Below, in pieces: positions 10,640-22,043 of a stretch of DNA of 23,319 nt. Position 1 is the stretch's first letter, and each line of letters opens with the position of its first letter. The stretch covers positions 14,713 to 38,031 of the forward strand of contig PS015471.1 in assembly GCA_048213135.1 (NCBI GenBank). Direction: 5' to 3'. The position numbers and the translations under genes were made by a program. The stretch is from Reclinomonas americana ATCC 50394 (taxonomy: Eukaryota; Jakobida; Jakobea; Jakobida). A model generated the notes under the pieces. It did not search any database. It saw only the letters and a program-made list of their open reading frames with translations, and was not told the DNA's origin.

Positions 10640-11984
10640 CTATTTCACTACAGAACAGAAACGCACAGTTTGGTTCCGCCATCGCATTCCGTTCACAAAG
10701 CTCTCCGCGTCGGTCACTCGCTTGCCTGGTCGTTGCAGCGAGGTGACGACGAGCAGCTGCGTGCCGGCTGCCAATGATGAATCGGCGCAGCGCACGAGCA
10801 GTCCGTTGATGTTGTCGGGCAGCAGTCCGCGACGCCACACTGCGTCGCCAGGCTGCGCCGTGTCGAGCCACTGGCGCAGTGCGTCGTTCACTTGCGTGCC
10901 ATTGGCGACGGAATGCACGTGGCAGGCGCGCAGCAGCACGGCGTTGTGATCAAAGTCGACCGTGTCTCCATTTGCAATGGTCCCTCCGAGAAGCACACGA
11001 CAGCCGACATTATCGTCGGTGGCACGCCACATGTTGCAGATGGCGGTCGCTGTGTGCGTCGCTGGATCCACAACGCCGGTGGCGGTGGTGACTTTGGGGG
11101 CGGCGGTGACTTGCGATGCATCCTGCGAGACGGCGGCGCTGGAGAGCGTCTCCCACTCGAGAATAGTGCGTTCCAGCGCTGCAGCGCCCACTGCACATGG
11201 ACGAGTGAGACGCCTGCACGCGCGCACACACACACGAATGGGAGATGCACACAACTCTCCGCCAAGTGTGCCCGCAGCTGCTTGTACATCCAGTCGTCGG
11301 GTATTCTCTTCATGCACAAACGCAGTCAGCACCTGCCACGCGCGACGAGGAGGAAGCCACGACGCACCATGCGCTCCTGCAACAGAATCCGCCCAGCATC
11401 AAACCTCTCCGGATGCACCTCAATGATCGACACGCCCGTCTCCTTGTCGCCCGCAATCAGCGTGTGATGCATCGGCGCCGCCCCTCGATGCCTACGAGCG
11501 CACTCAGCACACACGAGCATCACACACGCGCGCGTCTCTCCGCACCTCGGCAGCAACGACGGATGCATGTTGATGGCACCGTACGGAAACGCCTGGATCA
11601 CCCGCGGTGGCAGAAAGTACCGGAACGACACCACCACGCCCAAGTCAAAGGGCGACTCGTCACACATCGGAACCTGCGCATCAATCAGTCTCCTGCTCCT
11701 CATCGCCTTCCCCACCCCCCCATGACGCTCACCGCCCACGACTTGAGTGACAGTGGATCGTCGGGTGTGTGCACGGTGAGACCCTGCGCAGTGGCAAAGC
11801 GACGCAGCGGCGACTGCGGATCGCTGCTTTTCCCGCCACTCTCGGGCGGACACACCACATGCAGTCGCCACGGCTCTTGCGGCGTGCGTTGCATCATCTG
11901 CAGCAGTCGACGCAGCGACGCCACGCTGACGTCATCCGAGCCGAAGAAGAGCAGGCGGCGAGGCGGTAATGCAGTCAGGCGCAT
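10640..11984 (-). CDS. MTFMT: Mitochondrial methionyl-tRNA formyltransferase
   Basis: It transfers a formyl group from 10-formyltetrahydrofolate to initiator Met-tRNA for organellar translation initiation. Exons 5' to 3': 11733-11984 (ATG at 11984), 11546-11673, 11368-11491, 11256-11307, 10640-11190 (TAG); 368 residues, close to the usual size of eukaryotic members. The N-terminus has LLFFGSDDVSVASL (residues 11-24), the start of the Rossmann-like formyltransferase fold. The active-site signature NMHPSLLPRHRGAAP lies at 119-133, with Asn119 and His121 in the catalytic positions. FDAGRIL puts the catalytic Asp at 158. The C-terminal OB-like domain includes AAPKVTTATGVVDP and ends with an LQRPGKRV...SFVNGM motif typical of the family. 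No long transit peptide precedes the fold, so either the first ten residues suffice or an upstream start is unseen. It diverges from the elongase gene and is followed at 46 nt by the LRRC71-like start. Confidence 0.9.
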
Positions 11985-12050
11985 CAGTCGGAAGAGAGGG
12001 GACAGATCGATTGTGCAACCGACGACTCATCAATCATCTTGTGTGCAAGT
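11985..12050. promoter_or_regulatory. Divergent 66-nt spacer, presumed bidirectional promoter
   Basis: The ATG codons of the formyltransferase (-) and the elongase (+) are separated by 66 nt. Both 5' UTRs and any core promoter must share this space or overlap coding exons. I see no TATA box. The role is inferred only from gene arrangement. Confidence 0.4.
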
Positions 12051-13403
12051 ATGAGCGGCGGTGACGCCATGGAGTTTCTGGTGGCAGAGGTGCAGCGGAT
12101 GTGGGCCAAGCTGGTCGATGTGGCGTCCTCAAACTTCCACTGGGAAGAGTTTGTGCGACCGTGGGACATGGCGAAAGGTACACACACACTCTCTCTCACA
12201 CGCACGCACACACACGAGAGAGACTCCATGAGCGTGTGAGCGAGAGAGCGCGCGGTTGCATCGCATCTCAAATTAGTTTTGCGTGCATGCATGCAGGATG
12301 GGATTGGTCGCAACTCGTCAATCCCTCCGCGTTTGAGTGGCACTCTGCGCCGTTTTCGAATCTGGCATTCGTGGTGTGGGCCTCGATTGCGTACTTGACC
12401 GTGGTCGTTGTCCTCAAGCTGTGCATGAGCTCGCGCAAGGTCGGCCTGCCGATTCGGCCAATGGTCGCACTGCACAATTACCACTTGCTGCTCATCTCCG
12501 TCGCCATGTCCGTCGGCACCATCTGTGCTGTTGCGTGTTTTTTTATTCTTCTCCCTTGCATCTTCTGCTGCTGCTGTGCGTGAGTGTGGGCTCAGCGCCC
12601 CCTTTCCGCAGGTGTGGAAGATCCTGGTGAATCACATGTCGTCGGTCAGCGAGTTTTTCGAGTCGTGGGGATGCGACACGGCGGGCGAGATGAGCGTCGG
12701 AGCTGTGCGCTACTGGTGCTACATTTTCTACATCTCCAAGGTGGGCAGGCAGGAGCCGTTTCGCTGTTGTTGGTTGTGCAGCCTGCTGACGATTGCTGCT
12801 GCTTGCTGCTAGTTTTACGAGTTGCTCGACACGATGGTGCTGGTGCTGCGCAAGCGCGACATCTCGTTCCTGCACATCTTCCATCACTTTATTGTGATGT
12901 ACCTCTTCTGGATGTTCATGGAGATTAAGCTCAGCATCCACTGGGTGGCGGTGTTGTTGAACGTTGCGTCGGGATAGACGTGAGCCGTGTGAGGCGCAAA
13001 CCGGCGCACTGACGATTTCTTGCTTCCTCTCCGACAGTCGCTGGTGCACGTCCTCATGTACTACTACTACATGATGACATCGTTTGGGCAGCCGCCGCGC
13101 TGGAAGCGCATGGTCACCAAGCTGCAGGTATTGATTGCATCGAAAAAATCGTGTAGTCACTGTGGATGGCACACTCAGCTCGTCGATGCGTGCATGCTGT
13201 CACAGATTCTGCAGTTCGTGTCCGACATGCTCTTTGGCTGGCCCTACGTGTACTACCACTACATCGACGAGAAGAAGTGCACCGGTCACCCGATTGGCTT
13301 CTGGTCCGGCTTCACCATCGGCTCCATTTTCATCGTGTTGTTCAGTCGCCTCTTGTGCTGTGGTGGCGCGCGCTCCGCCGACAGCAAAGAGAAGGAGGAG
13401 TAG
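12051..13403 (+). CDS. ELO-family very-long-chain fatty acid elongase
   Basis: 3-Ketoacyl-CoA synthase (condensing enzyme) of microsomal fatty acid elongation, joining malonyl-CoA to an acyl-CoA in the ER membrane. Exons: 12051-12177, 12297-12529, 12612-12740, 12813-12962, 13038-13127, 13206-13403 (TAG); 308 residues, normal for the family. Motifs: K-x-x-E-x-x-D-T at 163-170 (KFYELLDT, formed across the 12740/12813 junction), the histidine box HIFHH at 184-188, and NSLVHVLMYYYYMM from 213, whose Asn and Ser are joined by splicing out 12963-13037. Several hydrophobic helices fit the seven-helix ELO topology. The C-terminus KEKEE matches a KxKxx ER-retrieval signal. Introns 2 and 4 both begin GTTGCG. 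The substrate class (saturated, mono- or polyunsaturated) cannot be settled by eye; the HxxHH box begins with His rather than Gln, which in animals and fungi fits the saturated/monounsaturated group better. Confidence 0.93.
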
Positions 13404-13506
13404 CACGCGCTGCGTCGTATCTTTCTCTTCTTTCTTCGCCCGAGACAAGCCAAAAAGCGTCTTGTCTCACCACCCCCTTCAACCTACAATATATGCATGT
13501 CCATTT
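13404..13506. other. Convergent spacer between elongase and TMEM260-like genes
   Basis: These 103 nt lie between the two stop codons and must hold both 3' ends. The sequence is pyrimidine-rich on the + strand with one AT-rich island (CAATATATGCATG near 13487). No gene is seen. Confidence 0.5.
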
Positions 13507-16489
13507 CTATTCGGTAGCCACTTCTTCTGCTTCCGCAGGTTCCTCTCCATCTCGCTGCTGCTGCTGCTGCTGCTCCGCCTCCCGTAGCCGTTGCTGCTGC
13601 GCGATCTGCTTCTTGAACTGCGAGTACTGGCGCAGAATACCGCGAATGTCGGCCACTTCGCCGGCAAACTCGGGCTTGTCGCGCACCCGTGTCAGGTAGT
13701 CCTCGAACGCGGACGCCATGCGTGCGGCAATCGAGGCGTCGGTGAAGCCGCCCACGCCCCACGCACGATGCAGCGCGATGCCGAGGTTCTGCAGTGGCAC
13801 ACAACACGTTGATACCAAGGAAAAAACAACCACTTTCCACTCCCTCCCACCCTCCACTCTCTCACCTTGAAAATGTAGTCCGGCATCGGCTCTCCCACAT
13901 CCTCCTTCATGATGGCCTCCAGATCGGCGGCCATGAACTCCCAGATGCGCTGCAGCTTGACCCGCTGGCGAGTCACGTAGTCGCGCTCGGCAGGGCTGTC
14001 GGGACCCGTCGGTGCAATGGCGTCGGCACCCTCCGCCAGCGCGCGAGTCATAAAGTAGTGCACGCGGTTGTGGTGCACAATGATAAAGTCGTGGCACGCA
14101 ATGCGCTCCCACGTGCCCTCGGGATACTTGATCGGATCGCAACGCGGGAACGTGCCCAGCGGTACCAACGCATGCCGCGTGACCTCCAACAACCGATAGG
14201 CCTCGTGCGACACAATGTTGGCGCGTCCCGACACATACTCACGCGGCATCATGCGCTCCGCAAAGCCGTGTGGCACCAGCACGAACGAGGCCTTGTAGGA
14301 GTCGTCGCCAGCCTTGACGCCGTAACACGTGTAAATGTCGCGCTGGGGAATGTTGGCGTTGACAAAGTCGAGCATCGTGTACCCGCCCCGCTCCGTCGGA
14401 CTGTACAACTCGCCGGGGAAGATGACGGTGCCGGGGAGGCCTTGCGTCTCCAGCGTACGCACGTAGTTGGGAGCAAACCACTGATACGACATCATCTCCT
14501 GGTCGAGGACCACCACGTCGGTGCGGTAGCCCTCGCACTCCTGCACGTAGCGCACGGCGTTCGCCACCAGGTCGCCGCGCGTCAGCAATATCGCACCCGG
14601 AGTCAACGGCATCAGCACTCCACGCCCAAATGCCGCAATGATGCTGTGCAGTCGGGGACGGGGAACAAACACAGCAGTAAGCATTCTGGCGGAGGCGGCA
14701 AGTGTCGACACTGCGGACGCAACTCATTGTCACTCTGGTTGGCGAGACGGTACCGCAGCGCGACCACGGTGACCAGCAGTGCCACAGCCAGTGCCTGCAG
14801 TACCCACTGCGTGTACGGCTGCTGCTTTGGCGAGGCCTCTGCACTCGACGACGATGCCGGTCCATCCACAGGATTTGCATTGTCAGCGGCCGGCGCCGGC
14901 GCGAGTCCCAGCACGCGACACACGGCATGCACTCCAATGCCAATCACCACGCACACCAGCAGATCCGGCTGCATCCAGAAGCGCGACACCACGTTGGCCA
15001 TCAGCGGCTTGTCGGGATCGAGATTGGCGCGTGAGTGGAAAAACACCAAGTACAGCGCCAGGGCACCCAGCCACGGGAATGCCAGTCGACCAACACCGCG
15101 CGACAGAACTAATCGGTGAGAGAGAAGGGGGGAGAGATGAGAACCAGACCACTGGCACGCAATGCACGCAAACACACCGTTGAGCGACGAACGACGACGC
15201 CAGGCCGCCAAAAACGCCACCGCACCAATGCCAAACAGCACGAGGCCGGTGTGCCACGTCACTGACTGCACGTGCGCAGCGTAGCTGCCGAGGCCGCGCA
15301 TCAAATCCGGCGGCACTGTGTTGTCGCCACGCGAGGCCAGCTGGAAGGTGCCGTACTCCTCGCGCGACATGTGGCGAAGGAGGCCCGACACGGACAACAT
15401 GTCACCTGCACCAGTGCGCGGTCTGTCTCTGATGACGTGACGGACGCGCGACGAGAGAATGCATACGAACCCCAGGTGTGCGCTGGCGATGCCAGAGCGG
15501 CTGCGATTGGCATGTAGAGATATGGCGTCAGACCAAGCGCAAAGTAGCCGGCGAGTTGCAGGATCAGGCGTCGGAATGACGCCCACGAAGACGCCGCACG
15601 CGGAACGGTGGCCAGCACCCACACAATGATGGGAAACTCGTACAGTACCAGCGTGTGCTGGTTGGACAGACCGAGTCCACAGACGAGAGCGCCCATACGG
15701 CACAGCCACAACTGTCGCCCGGTGAAGATGACCGGTGCCCTCTTGACTGGCGACGCTGGCGCCGCCTTCTTCGGTGCCGGCACAGGACTGCTGTCGGCCT
15801 TGAGCTTCGCCGCACCGGTTTCCTCATCGCTGTCCACCTGCAGCGCCAGCTCCACCGACAGCCACAACAGCGCCACCACAAACAAGTTGTTCAAGGCAAA
15901 CACCTCGGCGCCGATCGAGAACTCCCACGTGAGCGGACTAAAGGCGAACAGGGTCGTGGCCACAAGCGACGCCGCCACGTTCTTGGTCAGTCGCCAGCAC
16001 ACCGCGAACACGCCCGCCGCAGTCAGCGAGGCCAACACGGCGTTGGCCAGATTTGCCCGCCACGCTGGCGACGGGCCGGCAGTCTGCGGAAACACGCCCA
16101 GCACACTCATGGCCGCACGTGCAAACATGGTGAAGAGTGGATATCCAGGCGGATGTGCCACGCCAAAGTTGCTGGCTGTCAACACACGACGCCGATGAGA
16201 AGTCGGAAGACAACTCTTCTCTTGCAATACATGCATGCATGCGTGAAATATGATGACGCATACATCTCACTCACACTCACACACACGCATTCTCTTTCTC
16301 TCTCTCTCGCTCACACACACTCACTCCTCTCTCTCTCCTCTGCCTCGCACACACACAGAGAGAAGACTGACCGACGGCCAGCAGCTCTCCGCTGTCACCA
16401 CCCGGTACACTCTTGTACAGCGTGGAGCTGTACACGGCCAGTGCCACCGCAAAGCACACGAAACACCATCGTCGCCACGACTCCATCAC
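13507..16489 (-). CDS. TMEM260: TMEM260-like (DUF2723) protein O-mannosyltransferase
   Basis: GT-C-type membrane glycosyltransferase. In animals TMEM260 O-mannosylates IPT/plexin-type domains in the ER; the substrate here is unknown. Exons 5' to 3': 16372-16489 (ATG ATG at 16489/16486), 15471-16175, 15178-15405, 14724-15108, 13866-14643, 13507-13788 (TAG); up to 831 residues, longer than the human protein. After an N-terminal hydrophobic segment comes PGGDSGELLAV (29-39), the acidic first-loop motif. It is followed by FGVAHPPGYPLF (43-54), TWEFSIGAEVFALNNLF (122-138) and REEYGTF (289-295); later RANLDPDKPL and RFWMQPD appear. All are family landmarks. A Thr-rich/charged loop (15720-15850) interrupts the membrane part. 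From about residue 480 a soluble, presumably lumenal region holds LTRGDLVANAVRYVQ and VVVLDQEMMSY. The tail is Gln/Glu-rich, with a CAG run at 13555-13580. Intron 1 (196 nt) is the longest in the window and is CT/CA-rich. Confidence 0.88.
16262..16356. repeat. CT/CA-rich low-complexity stretch in intron 1 of TMEM260-like gene
   Basis: Alternating (CT)n and (CA)n stretches fill the middle of the 196-nt intron 16176-16371. They explain why it is more than twice the usual intron length here. Not coding. Confidence 0.7.
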
Positions 16490-16538
16490 AAATCACTTTT
16501 TCTTCCCTTCACTCTCTGAACGAATTGCCGGCGGCTGG

Positions 16539-19500
16539 TCATCGACCGGGACCGCGCGACGTCTCCGACACGCGTTGTGAGGCCTTGGCGTCGGTCTCCT
16601 TCTTGCGCACCACTGCAGAGAACTTGTGTCCGTATGACTTGCGGATCTGATCCAGCAGGTTGACAATCACGTTCGGGTCGCCGCGCAAAATGTCATTCTC
16701 CGACCACAGATAGTCGAGTGGCATGTTCTGCAGTGGAGGCGTACACATGAGATACACAACGCGCGTGCACCGCCCCCCCACCACCCCTCCAGCTCCCACA
16801 AACCTTTCTCGTGCGCAGCACTTCGAGTGCCTTTCGAATGTTGTGCAGCGAGCTGGCCGACGACTTGGGCACGCGGGAAATGCCCTTCAGCTCGGCGTGC
16901 TCCAGGGCGCCCACCAGATCGCACAGCAGCACGCCAGTGGAGAACTCAGGTACCGAGGTGCCCTCCAGCGAGAAAGGCGAGCGCAGCTCAATGCCGAGCG
17001 AGGCCAGCCACTTACCCAACAAGTAGGCGAGTGAGGGTGCGAGCTGGTCGTCGTCTTGACCGCCGCGCTGCTGACCCTCAAACACGTCGTGCAGGTGGCG
17101 GTGCGTGCCCGAGTGCACCAACTCACTCAGACCCAACGCCGGCCCATTGGGTGCGAGCCCCANNNNNNNNNNNNNNNNNNNNNNNNNNNNNNNNNNNNNN
17201 NNNNNNNNNNNNNNNNNNNNNNNNNNNNNNNNNNNNNNNNNNNNNNNNNNNNNNNNNNNNNNNNNNNNNNNNNNNNNNNNNNNNNNNNNNNNNNNNNNNN
17301 NNNNNNNNNNNNNNNNNNNNNNNNNNNNNNNNNNNNNNNNNNNNNNNNNNNNNNNNNNNNNNNNNNNNNNNNNNNNNNNNNNNNNNNNNNNNNNNNNNNN
17401 NNNNNNNNNNNNNNNNNNNNNNNNNNNNNNNNNNNNNNNNNNNNNNNNNNNNNNNNNNNNNNNNNNNNNNNNNNNNNNNNNNNNNNNNNNNNNNNNNNNN
17501 NNNNNNNNNNNNNNNNNNNNNNNNNNNNNNNNNNNNNNNNNNNNNNNNNNNNNNNNNNNNNNNNNNNNNNNNNNNNNNNNNNNNNNNNNNNNNNNNNNNN
17601 NNNNNNNNNNNNNNNNNNNNNNNNNNNNNNNNNNNNNNNNNNNNNNNNNNNNNNNNNNNNNNNNNNNNNNNNNNNNNNNNNNNNNNNNNNNNNNNNNNNN
17701 NNNNNNNNNNNNNNNNNNNNNNNNNNNNNNNGCGTTGGAGGGCGTGGCCGTTGATCCCACAAACGGTTCCGGGTTGGCCGGTGCGTGGTCTAATGCGGTG
17801 CGAAAACAGGAGTGTGAGGAGAGTGAAATACCGATGTGAAGCAAAAACGAAAGATGAATGCGCAACTGAGGCCAGCGCCGGTGAGACGTGCCGGTGTCGG
17901 GACGGCGGATTTGAGCAGCGTGGGTGGTGTCACTGGGCGCTGCAGCTGCACAAACGACTTGTGGATGAACAAGATGGCGCAGCGAGTAACGGTAGGCAAC
18001 AGGAGCGACTTACCGACGCGTACTCTGAAACACCGCCGGCGCGTGTGTCGATGCGGCGACCATTCAGAATGACTCCCATCTCCTCCTGCGGGTCGACCAA
18101 CACACTAAAGTCCATCTGCTGTACAATATGCTGGAACTCGCCGAGGTACGGCAGCTCCACTGAACCCGGCATTGGCATGGACGGCCGTGGTGGCAGCTTA
18201 TCGTACATGCGATGAATGTCTTCCACCAGACCCAGACACACAATCTTGTTGCCGCTGTAAATCTCCCCGTCGCACCTGTGTGCGTCTTGGTTGAGGAACG
18301 CAACAAAGCGCAAAAACAAAAATAGATGCATCAATGTCGACGCACCACAAGAACCGATTGCTCATGTCCTTCCTGTGGCGCAGGATCTCCATGGCCTTGC
18401 CGATGTTGGACAGGGCGGTGGCCTTGACCTTGGGATTGCGTGTCACTCCAATCACACGCTTGCCGCAAGTGACAGACACCAGATCACACAGCATGACTCC
18501 GTTCTGAATCGACGGCATGGCTTCGTCGAGGGTGTTGACGGGCGTGGCCGCGTAGCGGAACACACCGAGCGAGTTGAGCCACAGCATCGTGGCCACCTCG
18601 AGTCGCCGCAGCTGCTCGCCATCGTACGGGCAACGTGGATCAGAGACAGTGCGCGATCGCATGCGACTGCGGGCCGTGCGCAATGACGTGGCATTGGGGT
18701 ACGCCTTGCTGATGCTCCACACGAGATCCCACAGCACAGTGTCGTTGCCCTGAGCAAACACACACACGCGCGCACACACATGCAGTGGTGGGTGCAACAG
18801 ACTCCGAAAACTGCTACCACAGCGACGACGACATCACCAACCTTGACGACCTCTTCACCAGCCCACAGCAGTGTTGTTGGTATTTGCCTCTTCTTGCGCA
18901 GCACACTCAACGCCTTCTCCACATTCTCGCGGGCGGCGACCACAGTCTTCGGTTGCCGCACCACTCCAGTCAACTTCTCACCCTCCAACGTCTCCACGAG
19001 ATCACACAGAAGTGTGCCATTGCGTCGCGGATCGCGAAGCGGATGCGTCCACTCGTGTAGTGTGGCATTATCGGTGCTGCGTGCGCGATCCGCATCCCGC
19101 CTGCGAGTGGTGGTTACCACTGCACGGAAGGGAGAACGAGAGAGCGAGAAAAAAGTGAGAACGGAGACAAGAGGGGAGATGTGGCGACACACTCACCGCC
19201 CACATACTCGGCCGTCCGCGAATCGTACAGCGGGCCGTCTCCACTGTTCATGCCTGCTGCGGTTTCGTAATCCGACATAACAAGACCGAGCTTGAGCAGG
19301 AATCGTTTGCACGCCGCCTGCCATCATCATCATCCGTGAATCATAACGAAAGACTGAAGGAGGCTGCAGGGTGCGCACGAACCTCACGCTGCAGTTTCGT
19401 TTCCTCGTCATCGCGCTGCTCCTGATCCATCTCTGCTAGATGCGGCAGACCGCCCTCCAAGTGGCTGAGCCGGCCAGGTGAGTACGCTCCACTGCCTGCC

Positions 19501-21801
19501 ATCGGTTTGGGCAGCGGACTCTTCGCCACGTCTGCCATGTGTTGCAGTGATGCGCCGAGACCAGAGGAGCCGCCACGAGAACGAGGAGCACTCTGCGAGC
19601 GCTCACGCGATCGCCTCCTGCTGCCGTCGCCGGCATTAGCGCCCCCTTCTGTGGCATTCTGCGGCTTGGAGTCGTTGTGCAGATGTTCCAGGTGCGCAAA
19701 CACTCCGTCGATCGAGTTGGTGCGCTTCCTCGACCGTGAGGCCGGTCGTCTCGGGAACTCCTGTCGCAGCAGTGAGTATACTGTGCGCGCCCCTCAGCAA
19801 TACATACACGCACACACGCACGCAACTTGCATAATGTCGGCGAGGAGACCCCAGATGACCTCCGTGTCGCCATTCACAATCTCGTCGGTCGCCCACAAAT
19901 AGCGCGGATTGAGCTTCTTGACGTGCCGAAAGTGCGCAAGTGAGCGATCGACGTTGCTGATTTGACGTGCACGCGATCGCGGATTGGCCTCCACACCCGA
20001 CACCGGCTGCTTGAGCAACAAGTTCGACAGCTCTGCCAGCATGACACCAGTGCTCATGCCCTCCAGAATGTTCTTGGCCTTGATGCGCACATCGCCTGCT
20101 TCGCCGCCAGCAAAACTGCGAACGCCCGCGTCGAGCAACCACGCAGCAATGTCCTCCTACACAGCGTACACCACTCGGAAGTGAGACGTGCAGACTGAAA
20201 GCATCGCGCGACGCACACCAGCTCAACTTGCTCCTTGGTCATGGGAATGACAAAGCTGTGATCGAACGGACGCGTGGAGACACGCTCATCGCGACCGCCA
20301 CTTGTCGCGCCCGTCATGTTGGTGGTCATCGACAGCCCCGTGGCGCCTCCGGCGGCGGAACCAGTGCCCACAGTGGCCACTGCAGCTCCGCTGGCATTCC
20401 ACTCGGCGTTGCCCGGTAACCGGCTGTGGCAGGAGGTGAGTCAGAGCGACAGAATTCGAGAAAAAACCACAGCAGCCACACGTGACTGACCGATGCGGTG
20501 GTGAGACGGTGCTTGTATGCATGGCACTGCCTGCTGCGCGTCGACGATTGACTCCGAAAAACAGATTCTTCATCGGCGGTGTAGGTGTGGGTCTGCGAGA
20601 ACCCGTGCTGGTGCTGCGTGCTCGTGACGCTGAAGCAACACAGAGGATAAGAAGTCAAACAACCAAAATCGTGAGCAACACGGACTGCTCTGGTCTCGCC
20701 TCACCAGAGTCAGGCACTCCACTGCCTCCCGCGGCCGCCGAGAGACCACTAAAGGCCAGCGCGGCGGACGGACTGGAGGCTGTGGGAGTAAAGATCTGAC
20801 GCACCAGCGGCATCGGCGACGGTGTGCGAGCGCGCGATGGTGTCGTGGCAGCCGCAGCCGCTGTTTGGCCCGAACCAGCACCGCCACTGGCAGCACCAGA
20901 GGGGGCACCAGAAGGTCCCACTCCATCCTCTGATGACCGTCGGCGATGCGACGACGACGGTGTGCGTCGGCGACCACCGGATCGTGATCGACGAGAGGCA
21001 CCACCGTTTTGTTGCGGTGTGCCGACCGAGCTCGCCAACGACGACGGCGTCGGTGCACTGCCGCCTGCTACAGCTGCGCCTCCATTCGCCCGGGGTGGCG
21101 GTGATGGATCGCGTTTCCTACGACCGTTGGTGGGTGATGCGGCCCACGACGCATCACGCCTCCGCGCTGTCGACGCTGTCGAAATGCGCATCGAAATGCC
21201 GCTGTCGACGCTCTCCAACGCCGCCGCCGACGACACCGACTGCGTGCAATGCGAAACACACACACCACGCACATACACAAGTGAGCGAGTGCGACACAAA
21301 GCAGGCGAAACGTAAGCGCGCGCTCAAACCTTCTCGGTGCCGACCGCCGATCGCGGATCCTCTCCGTCGCCAAACGCGAAGCGAAACATGGCCAGCAAAT
21401 GCAACGCGGCCAGCTTGTCGCCCTGTTCGCACGCTCCACGAGTGAGCGCAAGAGGCGAAAGCGTGCACACACACCAAGAAGAGTACCTTGACGAGATCCA
21501 TGGCGGCAAATCGACTGCCAAGGGTGACCGGCAACGGTCCAACACACCGCCGCAGCGTCTGCAACACCCACTCCACTCGTTCCAATGGCGATCCCAACGA
21601 CTCCTGCTGCACGTCACTCGACGCGGAAGGGTGGGTGCTGAGCCAGTGTCGCATCATGTCGACAAAGACCACTCCATCGCGCAATTCGCTGAGTGACGAC
21701 ACCAGCAGGCATGAGGGCACACTCAGCGAGTTGATCCAGTACACCAGAATGCGCTCGTGGAAAATGCTGTCGTGCGCCGACGGCGACGACGACAACGACA
21801 T
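16539..21801 (-). CDS. Protein with five calponin-homology-like domains, interrupted by gap
   Basis: Probable actin- or microtubule-binding cross-linker or scaffold, by CH-domain inference. Exons 5' to 3': 21487-21801 (first ATG 21801), 21330-21422, 20705-21239, 20491-20629, 20219-20423, 19827-20156, 19383-19760, 19197-19317, 18842-19119, 18346-18749, 18014-18275, an exon ending in the gap (acceptor near 17865 or 17791, unsettled), 16804 to the gap, and 16539-16727 (TGA). CH1 is at residues ~10-128 (ERILVYWINSL; divergent). A Ser/Pro/Arg/Ala-rich linker follows (~137-415). CH2 is ~425-540 (AAWLLDAGV, LAELSNLL, RYLWATDEIVNGD). CH3 is ~666-830, with an insertion after its first helix (LLCDLVETL, LLWAGEEVVKGN). 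CH4 is ~855-960 (MLWLNSLGV, MLCDLVSV, RFLWCDGEIYSGN). CH5 lies past the gap (WLASLGI, LLCDLVGAL, YLWSENDILRGD). The repeated ...LLCDLV... and ...LW...I..G(D/N)... pattern unites them. Fimbrin has four CH domains in two tight pairs; spacing and linkers differ here. No EF-hand is seen. Confidence 0.82.
17163..17731. other. Assembly gap (N run)
   Basis: A run of 569 undetermined bases lies inside the multi-CH gene, between CH4 and CH5. Coding sequence abuts both edges (Pro/Asn-rich linker on the 5' side, a Gly/Pro/Leu-rich stretch on the 3' side), so the protein is probably continuous through it, with or without introns. Confidence 0.99.
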
Positions 21802-22043
21802 GACACACTCCACTCACGCACACACACTCTCTCTCTCTCTCTCTCACTCAATCGCTTGCACTCACACACACGAGCTCTGTCTCTGCGAGTGCACAGGCCA
21901 CTACTACACACGCACACTCTCTGTGTTGCACGCGTGTGTGTGTGGCGACGAGTCGAATCGGTGTTTCCCGCCAACAACGTGCAAAGGACAGCGCGACGTT
22001 TTACTGCGGATCACTCTCTCTATCGCCGGCTTGCTCCACGTCT
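21802..22043. other. Intergenic region between DUF1764 stop and multi-CH start, with (CT)n
   Basis: These 242 nt lie between two genes on the same strand. A (CT)n microsatellite is at 21827-21845, surrounded by CA- and CT-rich sequence. No open frame with coding character is seen. The promoter of the multi-CH gene should be here. Confidence 0.6.

Noticed and set aside
11245-12054. Open frame of about 270 codons on the + strand
   Set aside because: It is antisense to the formyltransferase exons and introns, with no domain features.
13794-15119. Long open frame of over 400 codons on the + strand
   Set aside because: It lies opposite the TMEM260-like exons, crosses two of their introns, and has His/Arg-rich shadow composition. 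The minus strand carries the family motifs.
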